In this document: in pieces, positions 49,971 to 58,065 of the stretch
Numbering within the stretch: position 1 is the stretch's first letter
Layout: the number at the start of each line of letters is the position of its first letter
Assembly: GCF_002192695.1 (NCBI RefSeq)
Contig: NZ_MTLG01000074.1
Span: 62,001-126,000, forward strand
From: Achromobacter xylosoxidans
GTDB lineage: Bacteria; Pseudomonadota; Gammaproteobacteria; Burkholderiales; Burkholderiaceae_B
Direction: 5' to 3'
DNA: 64,000 nucleotides
The notes under the pieces: model-generated
What the model was told of the DNA's origin: nothing
The model's database searches: none
The model's input: only the letters and a program-made list of their open reading frames with translations
Made by a program: the position numbers and the translations under genes

Positions 49971-50983
49971 TTCCATGGACGTTCGAATGCGCCTTGCGTG
50001 ACTTGGGAACCCTCGGAATGGCGCGCCAGCATGGCGTTCCACTCGGGACGGGGCGAGAAGCGGGAGGCGTCCGCATGCGCGCTGTCCAATGCGGCGCGCA
50101 AAGTCGACACCACCTGGGTGACATAGGCCGGGCTGCGCTGCCGTCCTTCGATCTTGATGGCGGAAACGCCCATCTCCGCCAGGCGCGGCAACAGGCCGAT
50201 GGCGTTCAGGCTGGTGGGTTCTTCCAACGCATGATCGGCCTGCCCGTCCACATCGAAGCGGCCCTTGCACAGGGTGGGATAGGCGGCGGGTTCGCCCGGT
50301 TCGTAGCGGTCGATCAGGATGCCGTTCAGGCGCGCGTCCATGCGGCCGTTCTGTTCCGACCAGCGTACCGCATGCGCGGGCGAACAGACGCCCTTGTTGT
50401 TGGGGGAATCGCCAGTGGCGTAGGACGACAGCAGGCAGCGGCCTTCCGCCATGACGCACAGGCTGCCGAAGCCGAACACCTCGACCTCGACGCTCACGTT
50501 GGCGCAGATGCGCGCGATCTCGGCCAGCGTCAGCACGCGCGGCAGCACCACGCGGCGGATGCCGAACTGCTCCTTCATCAGCTCGATGGCGTCCGCATGG
50601 GTGGCGGAACCCTGCACCGACAGGTGCAGGCGCAGGTCGGGATAGCGGTCGCTGGTGTAGGCCAGCAGCCCCGCGTCGGCCATGATGACCGCATCGGCGC
50701 CCAGCCCGTAAGCCGCGTCCACGGCGGCGCGCCACTGGGGCGCCCTGCCGGCCTGCACAAAGGTGTTGATGGCGAACAGCACCTGCCGTCCGCGGCTGTG
50801 GGCCAGTTCGACACCCGCGCGGATATCGCTTTCGGTGAAATTGAGTCCCGCGAAGTTGCGGGCATTGGTGGCGTTCTTGAGCCCGAGATAGACGGTGTCG
50901 GCGCCGGCGTCGATGGCGGCCTTCAGCGCGGCCAGACTGCCGGCGGGGGCCACGAGCTCCAGGGGAGAGGTTCGAGTTTCCAT
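49967..50983 (-). CDS. ubiU: UbiU, U32-peptidase-like iron-sulfur subunit of O2-independent ubiquinone hydroxylation
   Basis: The protein is 338 aa. The opening LELVAPAGSLAALKAAIDAG and VYLGLKNATNARNFAGLNF match UbiU. Cluster-type Cys are visible at LCVMAEGRCLLSS and GVCSPAHAVRW, with another in the TLCKGRF stretch. It partners UbiV and UbiT in making ubiquinone under anoxia, which the neighbouring nitrate respiration genes would require. An FNR-like site lies 36-49 bases upstream of the start. Confidence 0.92.
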   Translation of the reverse strand: METRTSPLELVAPAGSLAALKAAIDAGADTVYLGLKNATNARNFAGLNFTESDIRAGVELAHSRGRQVLFAINTFVQAGRAPQWRAAVDAAYGLGADAVIMADAGLLAYTSDRYPDLRLHLSVQGSATHADAIELMKEQFGIRRVVLPRVLTLAEIARICANVSVEVEVFGFGSLCVMAEGRCLLSSYATGDSPNNKGVCSPAHAVRWSEQNGRMDARLNGILIDRYEPGEPAAYPTLCKGRFDVDGQADHALEEPTSLNAIGLLPRLAEMGVSAIKIEGRQRSPAYVTQVVSTLRAALDSAHADASRFSPRPEWNAMLARHSEGSQVTQGAFERPWK

Positions 50984-51018
50984 GCCGGCCAGTCTATGGG
51001 GCCGCCACGCCCCTGGCC

Positions 51019-51032
51019 TTGTCGCAGATCAA
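51019..51032 (-). promoter_or_regulatory. FNR/ANR-like site upstream of ubiU
   Basis: Read on the minus strand, TTGAT-CTGC-GACAA matches the FNR consensus TTGAT-N4-ATCAA at 8 of 10 positions (first half perfect). It lies in the 78-base gap between narL and ubiU, 36-49 bases ahead of ubiU. Fnr control of ubiUVT is known in E. coli; control here is inferred. Confidence 0.55.
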
Positions 51033-51061
51033 ACGGCCTATGCCGAACGCCGCATGTCGCC

Positions 51062-51733
51062 CTATTCTTCCGTGTACAAGCCGTGTTCGACCGCGTACAC
51101 CGCAACCTGCACCCGGCTGGTGAGATTGAGTTTCTTCAAGACGTTCTGCACGTGGATCTTGACCGTGCTCTCGCTGACGTCCAGTTCGCGCGCGATGACC
51201 TTGTTGCTGGCGCCGCGCGCCAGCCATTGCACGATCTGGGTCTCGCGCGCGGTCAGGCGATGGCGCTCGCCGCTGCCCCCCGGCTGCGGCGCTTGCGCGG
51301 CCAGGCTGGCCTGCCCGCGGAACTGCTCGACCAGCTTGGCCGTCATGCTCTCGGCGATGACCGGCTCGCCGCCCGCGGCGCGGCGGATCGCGGCGGTCAG
51401 CGCCTCGGCGTCGATGTTCTTGACCAGATAGCCGCGCGCGCCGTCGCGCAACGCCTGCCCCAGTTCGTCGGCCTCTTCAGACACCGTCAGGATGATGACC
51501 GCACAGGACGGCAACTCCTGCGTCAGCAGCTGCAAGGTTTCCAGCCCCGACAGACCCGGCAGGTTGAGGTCCAGCAGCACCACGTCGGGCTTGAGTTCCT
51601 TGGCGCGTTTCAGGCCTTCGACGCCGTCGCCGGCCTCGGCCACGACCTCGAAGTCGGGCTGGCGTTGCAGCAGCAGGCGCACGCCCGAGCGGAACAGGGT
51701 GTGGTCGTCGACGAGGAGGATACGGATGGGCAT
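51062..51733 (-). CDS. narL: Nitrate/nitrite response regulator NarL
   Basis: The protein is 223 aa from ATG 51733; a TTG at 51748 overlapping the narX stop is an alternative start. The receiver domain has acidic DD near the N-terminus, the phospho-Asp in VVLLDLNLPG (about residue 52) and Lys in YLVKNID. The C-terminal NarL/LuxR HTH is LTARETQIVQWLARGASNK followed by STVKIHVQNVLKKL. It is phosphorylated by NarX in response to nitrate and regulates the nar genes. Confidence 0.93.
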   Translation of the reverse strand: MPIRILLVDDHTLFRSGVRLLLQRQPDFEVVAEAGDGVEGLKRAKELKPDVVLLDLNLPGLSGLETLQLLTQELPSCAVIILTVSEEADELGQALRDGARGYLVKNIDAEALTAAIRRAAGGEPVIAESMTAKLVEQFRGQASLAAQAPQPGGSGERHRLTARETQIVQWLARGASNKVIARELDVSESTVKIHVQNVLKKLNLTSRVQVAVYAVEHGLYTEE

Positions 51734-51744
51734 GGTCGGAATGT

Positions 51745-53691
51745 TCAAGCGGCCTGGCGTTCGCTGCCGGGCAAGGTCAGCGCGACGCGCGTACCGGCGC
51801 CGGGCTGCGATTCAAGTTTTATCACGGCGCGCATGCGTGCGGCGCGTTCGCGCATGATGTGCAGGCCTACATGCGATTCGCCGCGTTCGGCCACCTCGGC
51901 GGGGTCATAGCCCTGGCCATCGTCGGCAATGACCAGGCTGAAGTCACGGTCATTGGCGACGTCGATGCGCACGTGGCTGGCTTCCGAATGCTTGCGCACG
52001 TTGGACAGCGCTTCCTGCAGAATGAAGAGCACCTGCAGCTGCTCGTCGGGCGGCAGCGGCGCGCCCTCGCCCCGGCCGAAGCGCAGTTCGGTCTCGATTC
52101 CGGTCTGGCGGCGGAAGCGCGCCACCGTGTCTTCGATGCCGGCCTGCAAGTCGCCCTGCGACAGCTTGGTGCGGAAGTTGGTCAGCAGCTCACGCACGTC
52201 CTGGTAGCTTTCGTCCACGCCGGTACGCAATAGCGGCAGGATCTCGTCGATCTCCGCCTGATCGCCGCGCTTGACGGCGGCGTCCAGCATCTGCAATTGC
52301 AGGTTGAGGAAATTCAGCCCCTGCGCCAGGCTGTCGTGCAGCCCCTGCGCCACCAGGCCGCGCTCGCGCACCACCGCCAGCTGGCGCGCCTGGGCGCTCA
52401 GGCGGCGGTTGTCCAGGGCCACGCCCAGATGCTGGCCCAGCGTTTCCAGCAATTGCGATTCCGCCGGCGACAAGCGGCGCTGCTGGCGGAAATGCAGGGA
52501 ATACGAGCCCAGCACCTCGTCGCGCGTGACGATGCGGAACACGGCCACGCTGGCGAAGCCGTCGCGCTGGCAGTTCAGTTCCATCGAGGGCGGCGACTCG
52601 CGGAAATCCTGGATGACGATGACCCCGGCCTGCCGCGTGGCGACGCCGCAATAGCAGTCGTTCACCCGCATGCAATGCTCGGACTCGACCAGTTCGTCGG
52701 ACAGCCCCACCGACACCATCAGGTTGAGCTTCTCATTGTTGGGGTCGAGCGCGCGGATGCTGCCGCCCTCGGCGTCGAACTGCAGCATCACGCGCCGCAG
52801 GAAGCCGTCGCACAGCGCTTCGATTTCGTTGGGCTGGTTCAGGAAGGCGGCCATGTCGTAGAGCGCGCCGATATCGCGGTTCTGCGCCGCCAGTTGCGCG
52901 GTCTTTTCTTCGACGCGCCGCTCCAGGCCGGTGTACAGATCCTGCAATTCGTCGGCCATGCGGTTGTAGCCGCGCGCCAGCACGCCGAACTCGTCCTGGC
53001 TTTCCACCGGCAGCCGGGTGCTGAATTCCCTGGCCGCCATGCGTTGCAGGCCGTCGCGCAGGCGCAGCACCGGCGAAATGATCCAGAGATACAGCAGGTA
53101 GATCATCGCCAGCGTGCCGGCGCTGGCGATGGCTGCCAGCACGCCTTGCGACAGGCGCAGCGAGGTGGTCTTGCCGGCGTTGTCCTGTTCGATCATGCGC
53201 ACCAGCGTATCCGCGCGCGCCACGAATTCCGGCAGGGTTTCCAGATAGGTGGCGGCATCCGGCTGCGCCAGGGCGCGCTTGGCGGCCGGCTTCATGATGT
53301 CGTACCAATAGGCGGCCACGTCATGCCATTGCTTGCGGATCGCCTCGTCGTTGGGAATGAACAACGGGCGCGCCGGATTGCCCCGCGCCAGCCGCGCAAT
53401 CGTGTCGTCCATGAGCTGAACTTGCTCATTGGTGCGGAACTCGCGCCCGGCCTGCGGCCGCATCAGCTCCACCGCCACCCGGTTGGCCCGCATGCGCAGG
53501 CTGCCCGTGTCGTTGATGGCCGCGCCCGCGCCTTCCAGCTGCCAGGATAGCCACAGCGTCCAGCTGACCATGGACAGCACCACCACCAGCGCCACCAGGG
53601 AGCTGATGACGATGCGCGTGGACAGGCGATGCCGGGGCGAAGGCAGGCCGTCGGTGCCGGCGGCGGTATCGGTAGGCTTCATGGCTTTCAA
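51745..53691 (-). CDS. narX: Nitrate/nitrite sensor histidine kinase NarX
   Basis: The protein is 648 aa. It has TM1 (about 27-50), then the nitrate-binding P-box in AINDTGSLRMRANRVAVEL, a periplasmic four-helix region, TM2 (about 178-205), a HAMP domain (SPVLRLRDGLQRMAAREF), a GAF-like central domain with Cys residues, and a HisKA_3 domain with the phospho-His in GLHDSLAQGLNFL. The ATPase N/G boxes follow (LSNVRKHSEASHVR, IADDGQGYDP). It overlaps or abuts narL and is separated from mobB by 70 bases, so it may have its own promoter. Confidence 0.93.
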   Translation of the reverse strand: MKAMKPTDTAAGTDGLPSPRHRLSTRIVISSLVALVVVLSMVSWTLWLSWQLEGAGAAINDTGSLRMRANRVAVELMRPQAGREFRTNEQVQLMDDTIARLARGNPARPLFIPNDEAIRKQWHDVAAYWYDIMKPAAKRALAQPDAATYLETLPEFVARADTLVRMIEQDNAGKTTSLRLSQGVLAAIASAGTLAMIYLLYLWIISPVLRLRDGLQRMAAREFSTRLPVESQDEFGVLARGYNRMADELQDLYTGLERRVEEKTAQLAAQNRDIGALYDMAAFLNQPNEIEALCDGFLRRVMLQFDAEGGSIRALDPNNEKLNLMVSVGLSDELVESEHCMRVNDCYCGVATRQAGVIVIQDFRESPPSMELNCQRDGFASVAVFRIVTRDEVLGSYSLHFRQQRRLSPAESQLLETLGQHLGVALDNRRLSAQARQLAVVRERGLVAQGLHDSLAQGLNFLNLQLQMLDAAVKRGDQAEIDEILPLLRTGVDESYQDVRELLTNFRTKLSQGDLQAGIEDTVARFRRQTGIETELRFGRGEGAPLPPDEQLQVLFILQEALSNVRKHSEASHVRIDVANDRDFSLVIADDGQGYDPAEVAERGESHVGLHIMRERAARMRAVIKLESQPGAGTRVALTLPGSERQAA

Positions 53692-53761
53692 CGCGGTATT
53701 GCTCTAGGAATGCTGCGGGTTCCAGTGTAGCCGCTGCGCGCCCCGCCACGGCCGCTGACCT

Positions 53762-54259
53762 TCAGGCCAGCCCCACGGCGCGGCAGATGAAATCCGCGAT
53801 CTGCGCCGGTTCGTTGACCGGCAGGCAGGGCAAGCCGGTATCCAGCGGCGCGTCGGTGGCCACCGCCAGGAAACTGCTGTCTTCGGCATGCAGCGGCGGC
53901 TTGCCCAGCGCGGGCCGATACACCTCGAGGCGCGGGATCGCGGCCTGCTTGAAGCCCTCGACCAGCACCAGGTCGGCCGGCGACAGGCGGGCCAGCTGTT
54001 CCTCCAGCGTGGGTTCTGGCGCGTCGCGCAGTTCGTGGACGATGGCGTAGCGGAACGGCGAGGCCACCATCACCTCCAGCGCGCCCGCCTGGCGGAAGCG
54101 CGCGCTGTCCTTGCCGGGCGGCTCCATCTGAAAATCGTGGTGGCTGTGCTTGATGACGCTGACCCGCAGGCCGCGCGCGGCCAGCAGGGGCAGCATGGCC
54201 TCGATCAGGGTGGTCTTGCCGCTGCCGGAACGGCCGGCGATGCCGAAAACTGGGGTCAT
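53762..54259 (-). CDS. mobB: Molybdopterin-guanine dinucleotide biosynthesis protein MobB
   Basis: The protein is 165 aa from ATG 54259, overlapping the carbonic anhydrase stop (ATGA). The GTP-binding P-loop GIAGRSGSGKTTLIEAML is at residues about 5-22, with KHSHHDFQ switch-like stretch and LVLVEGFKQAAIPRLEVYRP. MobB assists MobA in attaching GMP to molybdopterin to form the bis-MGD cofactor that NarG requires. MobA itself is not in the window. Confidence 0.9.
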   Translation of the reverse strand: MTPVFGIAGRSGSGKTTLIEAMLPLLAARGLRVSVIKHSHHDFQMEPPGKDSARFRQAGALEVMVASPFRYAIVHELRDAPEPTLEEQLARLSPADLVLVEGFKQAAIPRLEVYRPALGKPPLHAEDSSFLAVATDAPLDTGLPCLPVNEPAQIADFICRAVGLA

Positions 54260-54915
54260 GCAAGCTCCGTGAACAATGGGCATACGATGGGCAGGAACGC
54301 GTCCGCCCGCGCCGAGTATGCCAGCAAAGCGCCCGCTACCAGGTCGAAATACCAGCCGTGCAGGGTCAGGCTGCCCGCCTCCACCGCGCGCCGCACGAAA
54401 GGCAGCTCCTCCAGGTTGCGCAAGGAAATCAGGATGGAGGCCTGCTCGCAGGCGCGCCGGCGTTCGGCCGCGGTCGCCTGCGGCATCTGCTGCAGCACCT
54501 GCCTGCGGGCCGGTTCGGCGATGTCCATCCAGCGCTCCAGGTAGTCGGTCTCGCCGTCGCCCCGGGTGCGCCGGTCCATCAGCGCCCGTATGCCGCCGCA
54601 GTGGGCATGGCCCAGCACGATGATGCGGCTGACCTGCAACTGCTCCACCGCAAACTGTATCGCGGCCAGCACGCCTTGCAGGCCGCGATCCGTGCTGGCC
54701 GGCGGCACCAGGTTGGCGACGTTGCGCACGGTGAAGATGTCGCCGGGGTCGCAGCCCAGCAGCATGGCCGGGTCCACCCGCGAATCGCAGCAGCCCACCA
54801 GCAAGGTGCTGGGATGCTGGCCTTCGCAGAGATTGCGGTAAAGCGATGGCGCGTCCTCGTAGTACTGCTGCTGAAAGCGCTGGAAGCCGTCGACCAGCCG
54901 TTCGATATCGCGCAT
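54256..54915 (-). CDS. Beta-class carbonic anhydrase
   Basis: The protein is 219 aa from ATG 54915, one base past the moaA stop; an upstream in-frame start would overlap moaA. Zinc ligands and catalytic dyad are visible in VGCCDSRVDP (Cys and Asp-Arg) and GHAHCGGIRALMD (His, Cys). It interconverts CO2 and bicarbonate in the cytoplasm. Its place between two molybdenum-cofactor genes of the nitrate block is unusual; it overlaps mobB by four bases, so it is firmly part of the transcript. Confidence 0.93.
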   Translation of the reverse strand: MRDIERLVDGFQRFQQQYYEDAPSLYRNLCEGQHPSTLLVGCCDSRVDPAMLLGCDPGDIFTVRNVANLVPPASTDRGLQGVLAAIQFAVEQLQVSRIIVLGHAHCGGIRALMDRRTRGDGETDYLERWMDIAEPARRQVLQQMPQATAAERRRACEQASILISLRNLEELPFVRRAVEAGSLTLHGWYFDLVAGALLAYSARADAFLPIVCPLFTELA

Positions 54916-54916
54916 G

Positions 54917-55915
54917 TCAGCCTCCCGTCTGAGCCATGAAGCGCACGATGCGTTCCGGGCGGGCCACGAAATCATGGCGCTCGGGCTTGGCGGCGATGCC
55001 GGCCCGGATCGCCTGGATCAGCTCGGCGTCGCTGGCTCCCGCGCGCAGCAGGCGGCCCAGCGGCACCTGGTCTTCCTGGCCCAGGCAGAGGTACAAGGTG
55101 CCGTCCACGCCCAGGCGGACGCGGTTGCAGCTCGCGCAGAAATGGCGCGACATGGGGGTGATCACGCCCAGCACGGGCGTGCCGTGGCCCGTGGTCCAGT
55201 AGCGCGCCGGCCCCGCGCCCGCGCCGCCCAGGGCCGGCACCAGGCCGGCGTCGGCCGCCAGCCGCGCGCCCATGGCGTTCAAGTCGGTGTGGGCGTAGCC
55301 CTGGCCGCAGCTGCCCATGGGCATGGGCTCGATCAGGCGCAGCACGAAGCCCTGCGCCACCGCGTAGTCCAGCAGCCTGCGCACTTCAGCTTCGGGCGTG
55401 GCCGCGTGCACCACGCTGTTGAGCTTGATCGGCGCAAAGCCCGCCTCCTTGGCCGCGGCCAGCCCGGCCAGCACCGATTCCAGGCAATCCCGGCCGGTGA
55501 TCTGGCTGAAGGCGGCGGCATCCAGCGTGTCCAGGCTGATGTTCAGCCGGTCCACGCCGGCGGCGCGCAGTTCCTGCGCATGGCGGACCAGTTGGGTGCC
55601 GTTGGTGGACACGGACAAGTCCTGCAAGCCCGGCATGGCGGCGATGACGCCGGCCAGTCCGGCCACGCCCCGGCGCAGCAGGGGCTCGCCGCCGGTCAAC
55701 CGGACCTTGCTGACGCCCAGGCCGACGAACAGCCCCACCAGCCGCGCCATTTCCTCGTGGCGCAGCCAATTGGCGGGGGTTTCGAAGCCCTTGAAATCCT
55801 TGGGCAGGCAGTAGCTGCAACGCAGGTCGCAGCGGTCCGTGACAGAGACGCGCAAATAGTCGATGCGGCGCCCGTAGCCATCCGTTAGAGGTCCCGCAGC
55901 CGGCTCGTCCATCAT
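54917..55915 (-). CDS. moaA: GTP 3',8-cyclase MoaA
   Basis: The protein is 332 aa. The radical-SAM cluster is CDLRCSYC (CxxxCxxC, residues about 29-36), with TGGEPLLR and SVSTNGTQL following. The second cluster is in FCASCNRVRLGVDG...CL. The C-terminus ends in the conserved GG needed for catalysis. It carries out the first step of molybdenum-cofactor synthesis. Its start overlaps the PPIase stop (ATGA), tying cofactor supply to nitrate reductase expression. Confidence 0.95.
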   Translation of the reverse strand: MMDEPAAGPLTDGYGRRIDYLRVSVTDRCDLRCSYCLPKDFKGFETPANWLRHEEMARLVGLFVGLGVSKVRLTGGEPLLRRGVAGLAGVIAAMPGLQDLSVSTNGTQLVRHAQELRAAGVDRLNISLDTLDAAAFSQITGRDCLESVLAGLAAAKEAGFAPIKLNSVVHAATPEAEVRRLLDYAVAQGFVLRLIEPMPMGSCGQGYAHTDLNAMGARLAADAGLVPALGGAGAGPARYWTTGHGTPVLGVITPMSRHFCASCNRVRLGVDGTLYLCLGQEDQVPLGRLLRAGASDAELIQAIRAGIAAKPERHDFVARPERIVRFMAQTGG

Positions 55916-56673
55916 GCGGCGCTCCCGCTGTAGACGCGCTCGGGCTCTTCGCCTTGCAGGTCTATGCCCTGGATATCGGCGCGCTCGACCAGCAGCTTGG
56001 TGTACTGCCGCCAGGCGGTGTCGCGGCTCATGGACGACAGCGCGGCTGCGATCTGCTTGTCCACATGCTCGTAGGGCTGCATGCGGCCTTCGATACGGCG
56101 CGTCACCCGCACGATATGCAGGCCGTGGCGGGTTTCCAGCAGCTGCGGCAGCAGGCCGCCGGCGGGCAGCGCGAACACCGCGCGCTCGAACTCCGGCACC
56201 GTGTCGCCCCGGCCCAGCTGGCCCAGGCTGCCGCCCAGGGCGGCGGACGGACAGTTCGATTGCTCCCGCGCCACCTCGGCAAAACGCGAGGGATCTTCCA
56301 GCAGCTCGGCCAACACCACGTTGGCGTGGGCCCGCAGCATGTCCAGGTTCACGCCGGGCGTGACCTGGAACAGGATGTGGTCGGCCTCGATCAGCTCGCC
56401 CACCATGAAGCGTTGCGGATGCATCTGATAGAAGCGGCGGCAGGCGGCCTCGTCGGCCTCGGGCGCGGGCGCCTCGCGAGACAGCAAGGCGCCGATGGCG
56501 CCCTCCTCGTCCGCGGCGTCCAGCCCCAGCCGGCCGGCCTCGTCCAGCAGCACGCGGCGCAGCACCAGGGCGGTGATCGCCTCGCGCATGGGATTGCCGG
56601 CCTCGGCGTGCAGCGGCAGTTCGCGTTCCAGATCCGCGTCGTTCAGTTCGACGCCATTGACGATGACAGGCAT
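55912..56673 (-). CDS. Parvulin-type peptidyl-prolyl isomerase (nitrate-reductase-linked, NifM-like)
   Basis: The protein is 253 aa. An N-terminal helical region is followed by a parvulin domain: EADHILFQVTPGVNLDMLRA (about 102-121), FAEVAREQSNCPSAALGGSL and ETRHGLHIVRVTRRI near 185-199. There is no signal peptide, so it is cytoplasmic. Genes of this type are often found right after narI and are thought to help fold or mature NarGHI. It starts 28 bases after narI and overlaps moaA. Confidence 0.88.
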   Translation of the reverse strand: MPVIVNGVELNDADLERELPLHAEAGNPMREAITALVLRRVLLDEAGRLGLDAADEEGAIGALLSREAPAPEADEAACRRFYQMHPQRFMVGELIEADHILFQVTPGVNLDMLRAHANVVLAELLEDPSRFAEVAREQSNCPSAALGGSLGQLGRGDTVPEFERAVFALPAGGLLPQLLETRHGLHIVRVTRRIEGRMQPYEHVDKQIAAALSSMSRDTAWRQYTKLLVERADIQGIDLQGEEPERVYSGSAA

Positions 56674-56701
56674 GTTCGGCTCCTAGTCCTGGTGCATGGA
56701 A

Positions 56702-57385
56702 TCAACGCGGGCGGACCAGCTGCCAGGCGCGGCCCAGGTAGCCCACCGAAGCAAAGCCGCTCCAGACGTGCACCAGGCGCGTGAACGGGAAGATCACGAA
56801 CAGCGTGAGGCCCATGAACAGGTGCGCCTTGAACAACAGCGGCACGTCGGCGACATGGCTGGCGGCGTCACCCTGGAAGGTGACGATGTGCTGCGCCCAG
56901 GTCATCAGGCGCACCATCATTTCGCCATCCATGTGGCCGGCCGACAGCACAATGGTGGACAGGCCCAGCAGCAAGGTGACCAGGATCCACAGCAGCAGCA
57001 GCTTGTCGCCGGGCCGGGTGGTGGCGCGGATGCGCGGATCGCTCAGGCGGCGATGGATCAGGATCAGGAGGCCGATCAGGCACAGCCCGCCCATGACGCC
57101 GCCGGCCACCATGGCCACGGTCTGCTTGAGCGTGTGCGATACGCCCAGCGTGTCCCACACCACCACCGGCGTCAGCAAACCGGCCAAGTGGCCGAAGAAC
57201 AGGCCCAGGATGCCGATATGGAACAGGATGTTGCCCAGGCGCAATTGCCCGCGATGCAACAGCTGCGAGCTATCCGTCTTCCAGGTGTATTGCTCGCGCT
57301 CGAAGCGCACGAGGCTGCCCAGCAGGAAGATCGTCAGCGCGATGTAGGGATAGATGCCGAAGAAGAACTGATTCAGGGAGTTCAT
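56702..57385 (-). CDS. narI: Respiratory nitrate reductase gamma subunit NarI
   Basis: The protein is 227 aa with five hydrophobic segments. Heme-ligand-type His residues lie in the HIGILGLFFGHLAGLL stretch and in the later membrane helices (AGHMDGE, FKAHLFMGLTLFVIFPFTRL). It is the membrane cytochrome b that takes electrons from quinol for NarGH. The start is 18 bases after narJ. Confidence 0.95.
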   Translation of the reverse strand: MNSLNQFFFGIYPYIALTIFLLGSLVRFEREQYTWKTDSSQLLHRGQLRLGNILFHIGILGLFFGHLAGLLTPVVVWDTLGVSHTLKQTVAMVAGGVMGGLCLIGLLILIHRRLSDPRIRATTRPGDKLLLLWILVTLLLGLSTIVLSAGHMDGEMMVRLMTWAQHIVTFQGDAASHVADVPLLFKAHLFMGLTLFVIFPFTRLVHVWSGFASVGYLGRAWQLVRPR

Positions 57386-57403
57386 GATGCGTCGTCCTGA
57401 AGA

Positions 57404-58051
57404 TTAATGAGCCGCGGGCGCGCGGGGATAGAAGCGCACGGTCTGCGCGCCATCGCCCGAGAACGGCCGCAGCAGCGGTTCCACGCCGTCCGGTCCGGTG
57501 CCGAACGTTTCCATCGCCTCGTCCATGTCGCGCACGGGCGCCTCGGTCTGCTCGCGCGGAATCACGCGGGACTGGGCGCGCAGCACCGCGAAGATGCAGG
57601 CGTAGGGACTTTCGCCCTTGGCCAGGCGCGCGCCGATGGCGGCCAGCACGTGGATGGCCTCATCCAGCAGGTCCTGGGCCTGAGCCGGGTCGATCACGCC
57701 CAGGAACTCCAGGAACAGCGGCACATGGTCAGGCAGCTCGGACACCACCGGTTCGAAGCCGTGCTCGCGGTAGGTATCCAGCAGGTCGACCATGGCCTGG
57801 CCGCGGTCGCGGCTTTCGCCGTGCACGTGTTCGAACAGGTGCAGCGAATGCGAGCGGTTGCGGTCGAAGGTGGCCACGTAGTTCTCTTGCAGCGCGATGA
57901 GGTCGTGGGTGGCCAGGTAACCGATCAGCGGCTGCAGGGTTTCCTCCGCGTCGGGATGGTCGGCCAAGGCGGCTTCGACCTCGCCCAGCGCGTCCAGCAG
58001 CTCGGGCTCGGGGTAGCACAGCAAGGCGGAAAGCAGGCGGTACAGACTCAT
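57404..58051 (-). CDS. narJ: Nitrate reductase molybdenum cofactor assembly chaperone NarJ
   Basis: The protein is 215 aa, TorD-like all-helical. LYRLLSALLCYPEPELLDAL and LVSELPDHVPLFLEFLGVI (written here with a gap in mind: SELPDHVPLFLEFLGVID) match NarJ. It binds apo-NarG and guides Mo-bisMGD insertion and membrane docking. It sits between narH and narI, as in all narGHJI operons. Confidence 0.93.
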   Translation of the reverse strand: MSLYRLLSALLCYPEPELLDALGEVEAALADHPDAEETLQPLIGYLATHDLIALQENYVATFDRNRSHSLHLFEHVHGESRDRGQAMVDLLDTYREHGFEPVVSELPDHVPLFLEFLGVIDPAQAQDLLDEAIHVLAAIGARLAKGESPYACIFAVLRAQSRVIPREQTEAPVRDMDEAMETFGTGPDGVEPLLRPFSGDGAQTVRFYPRAPAAH

Positions 58052-58065
58052 GGTTTTCTCCTTGC

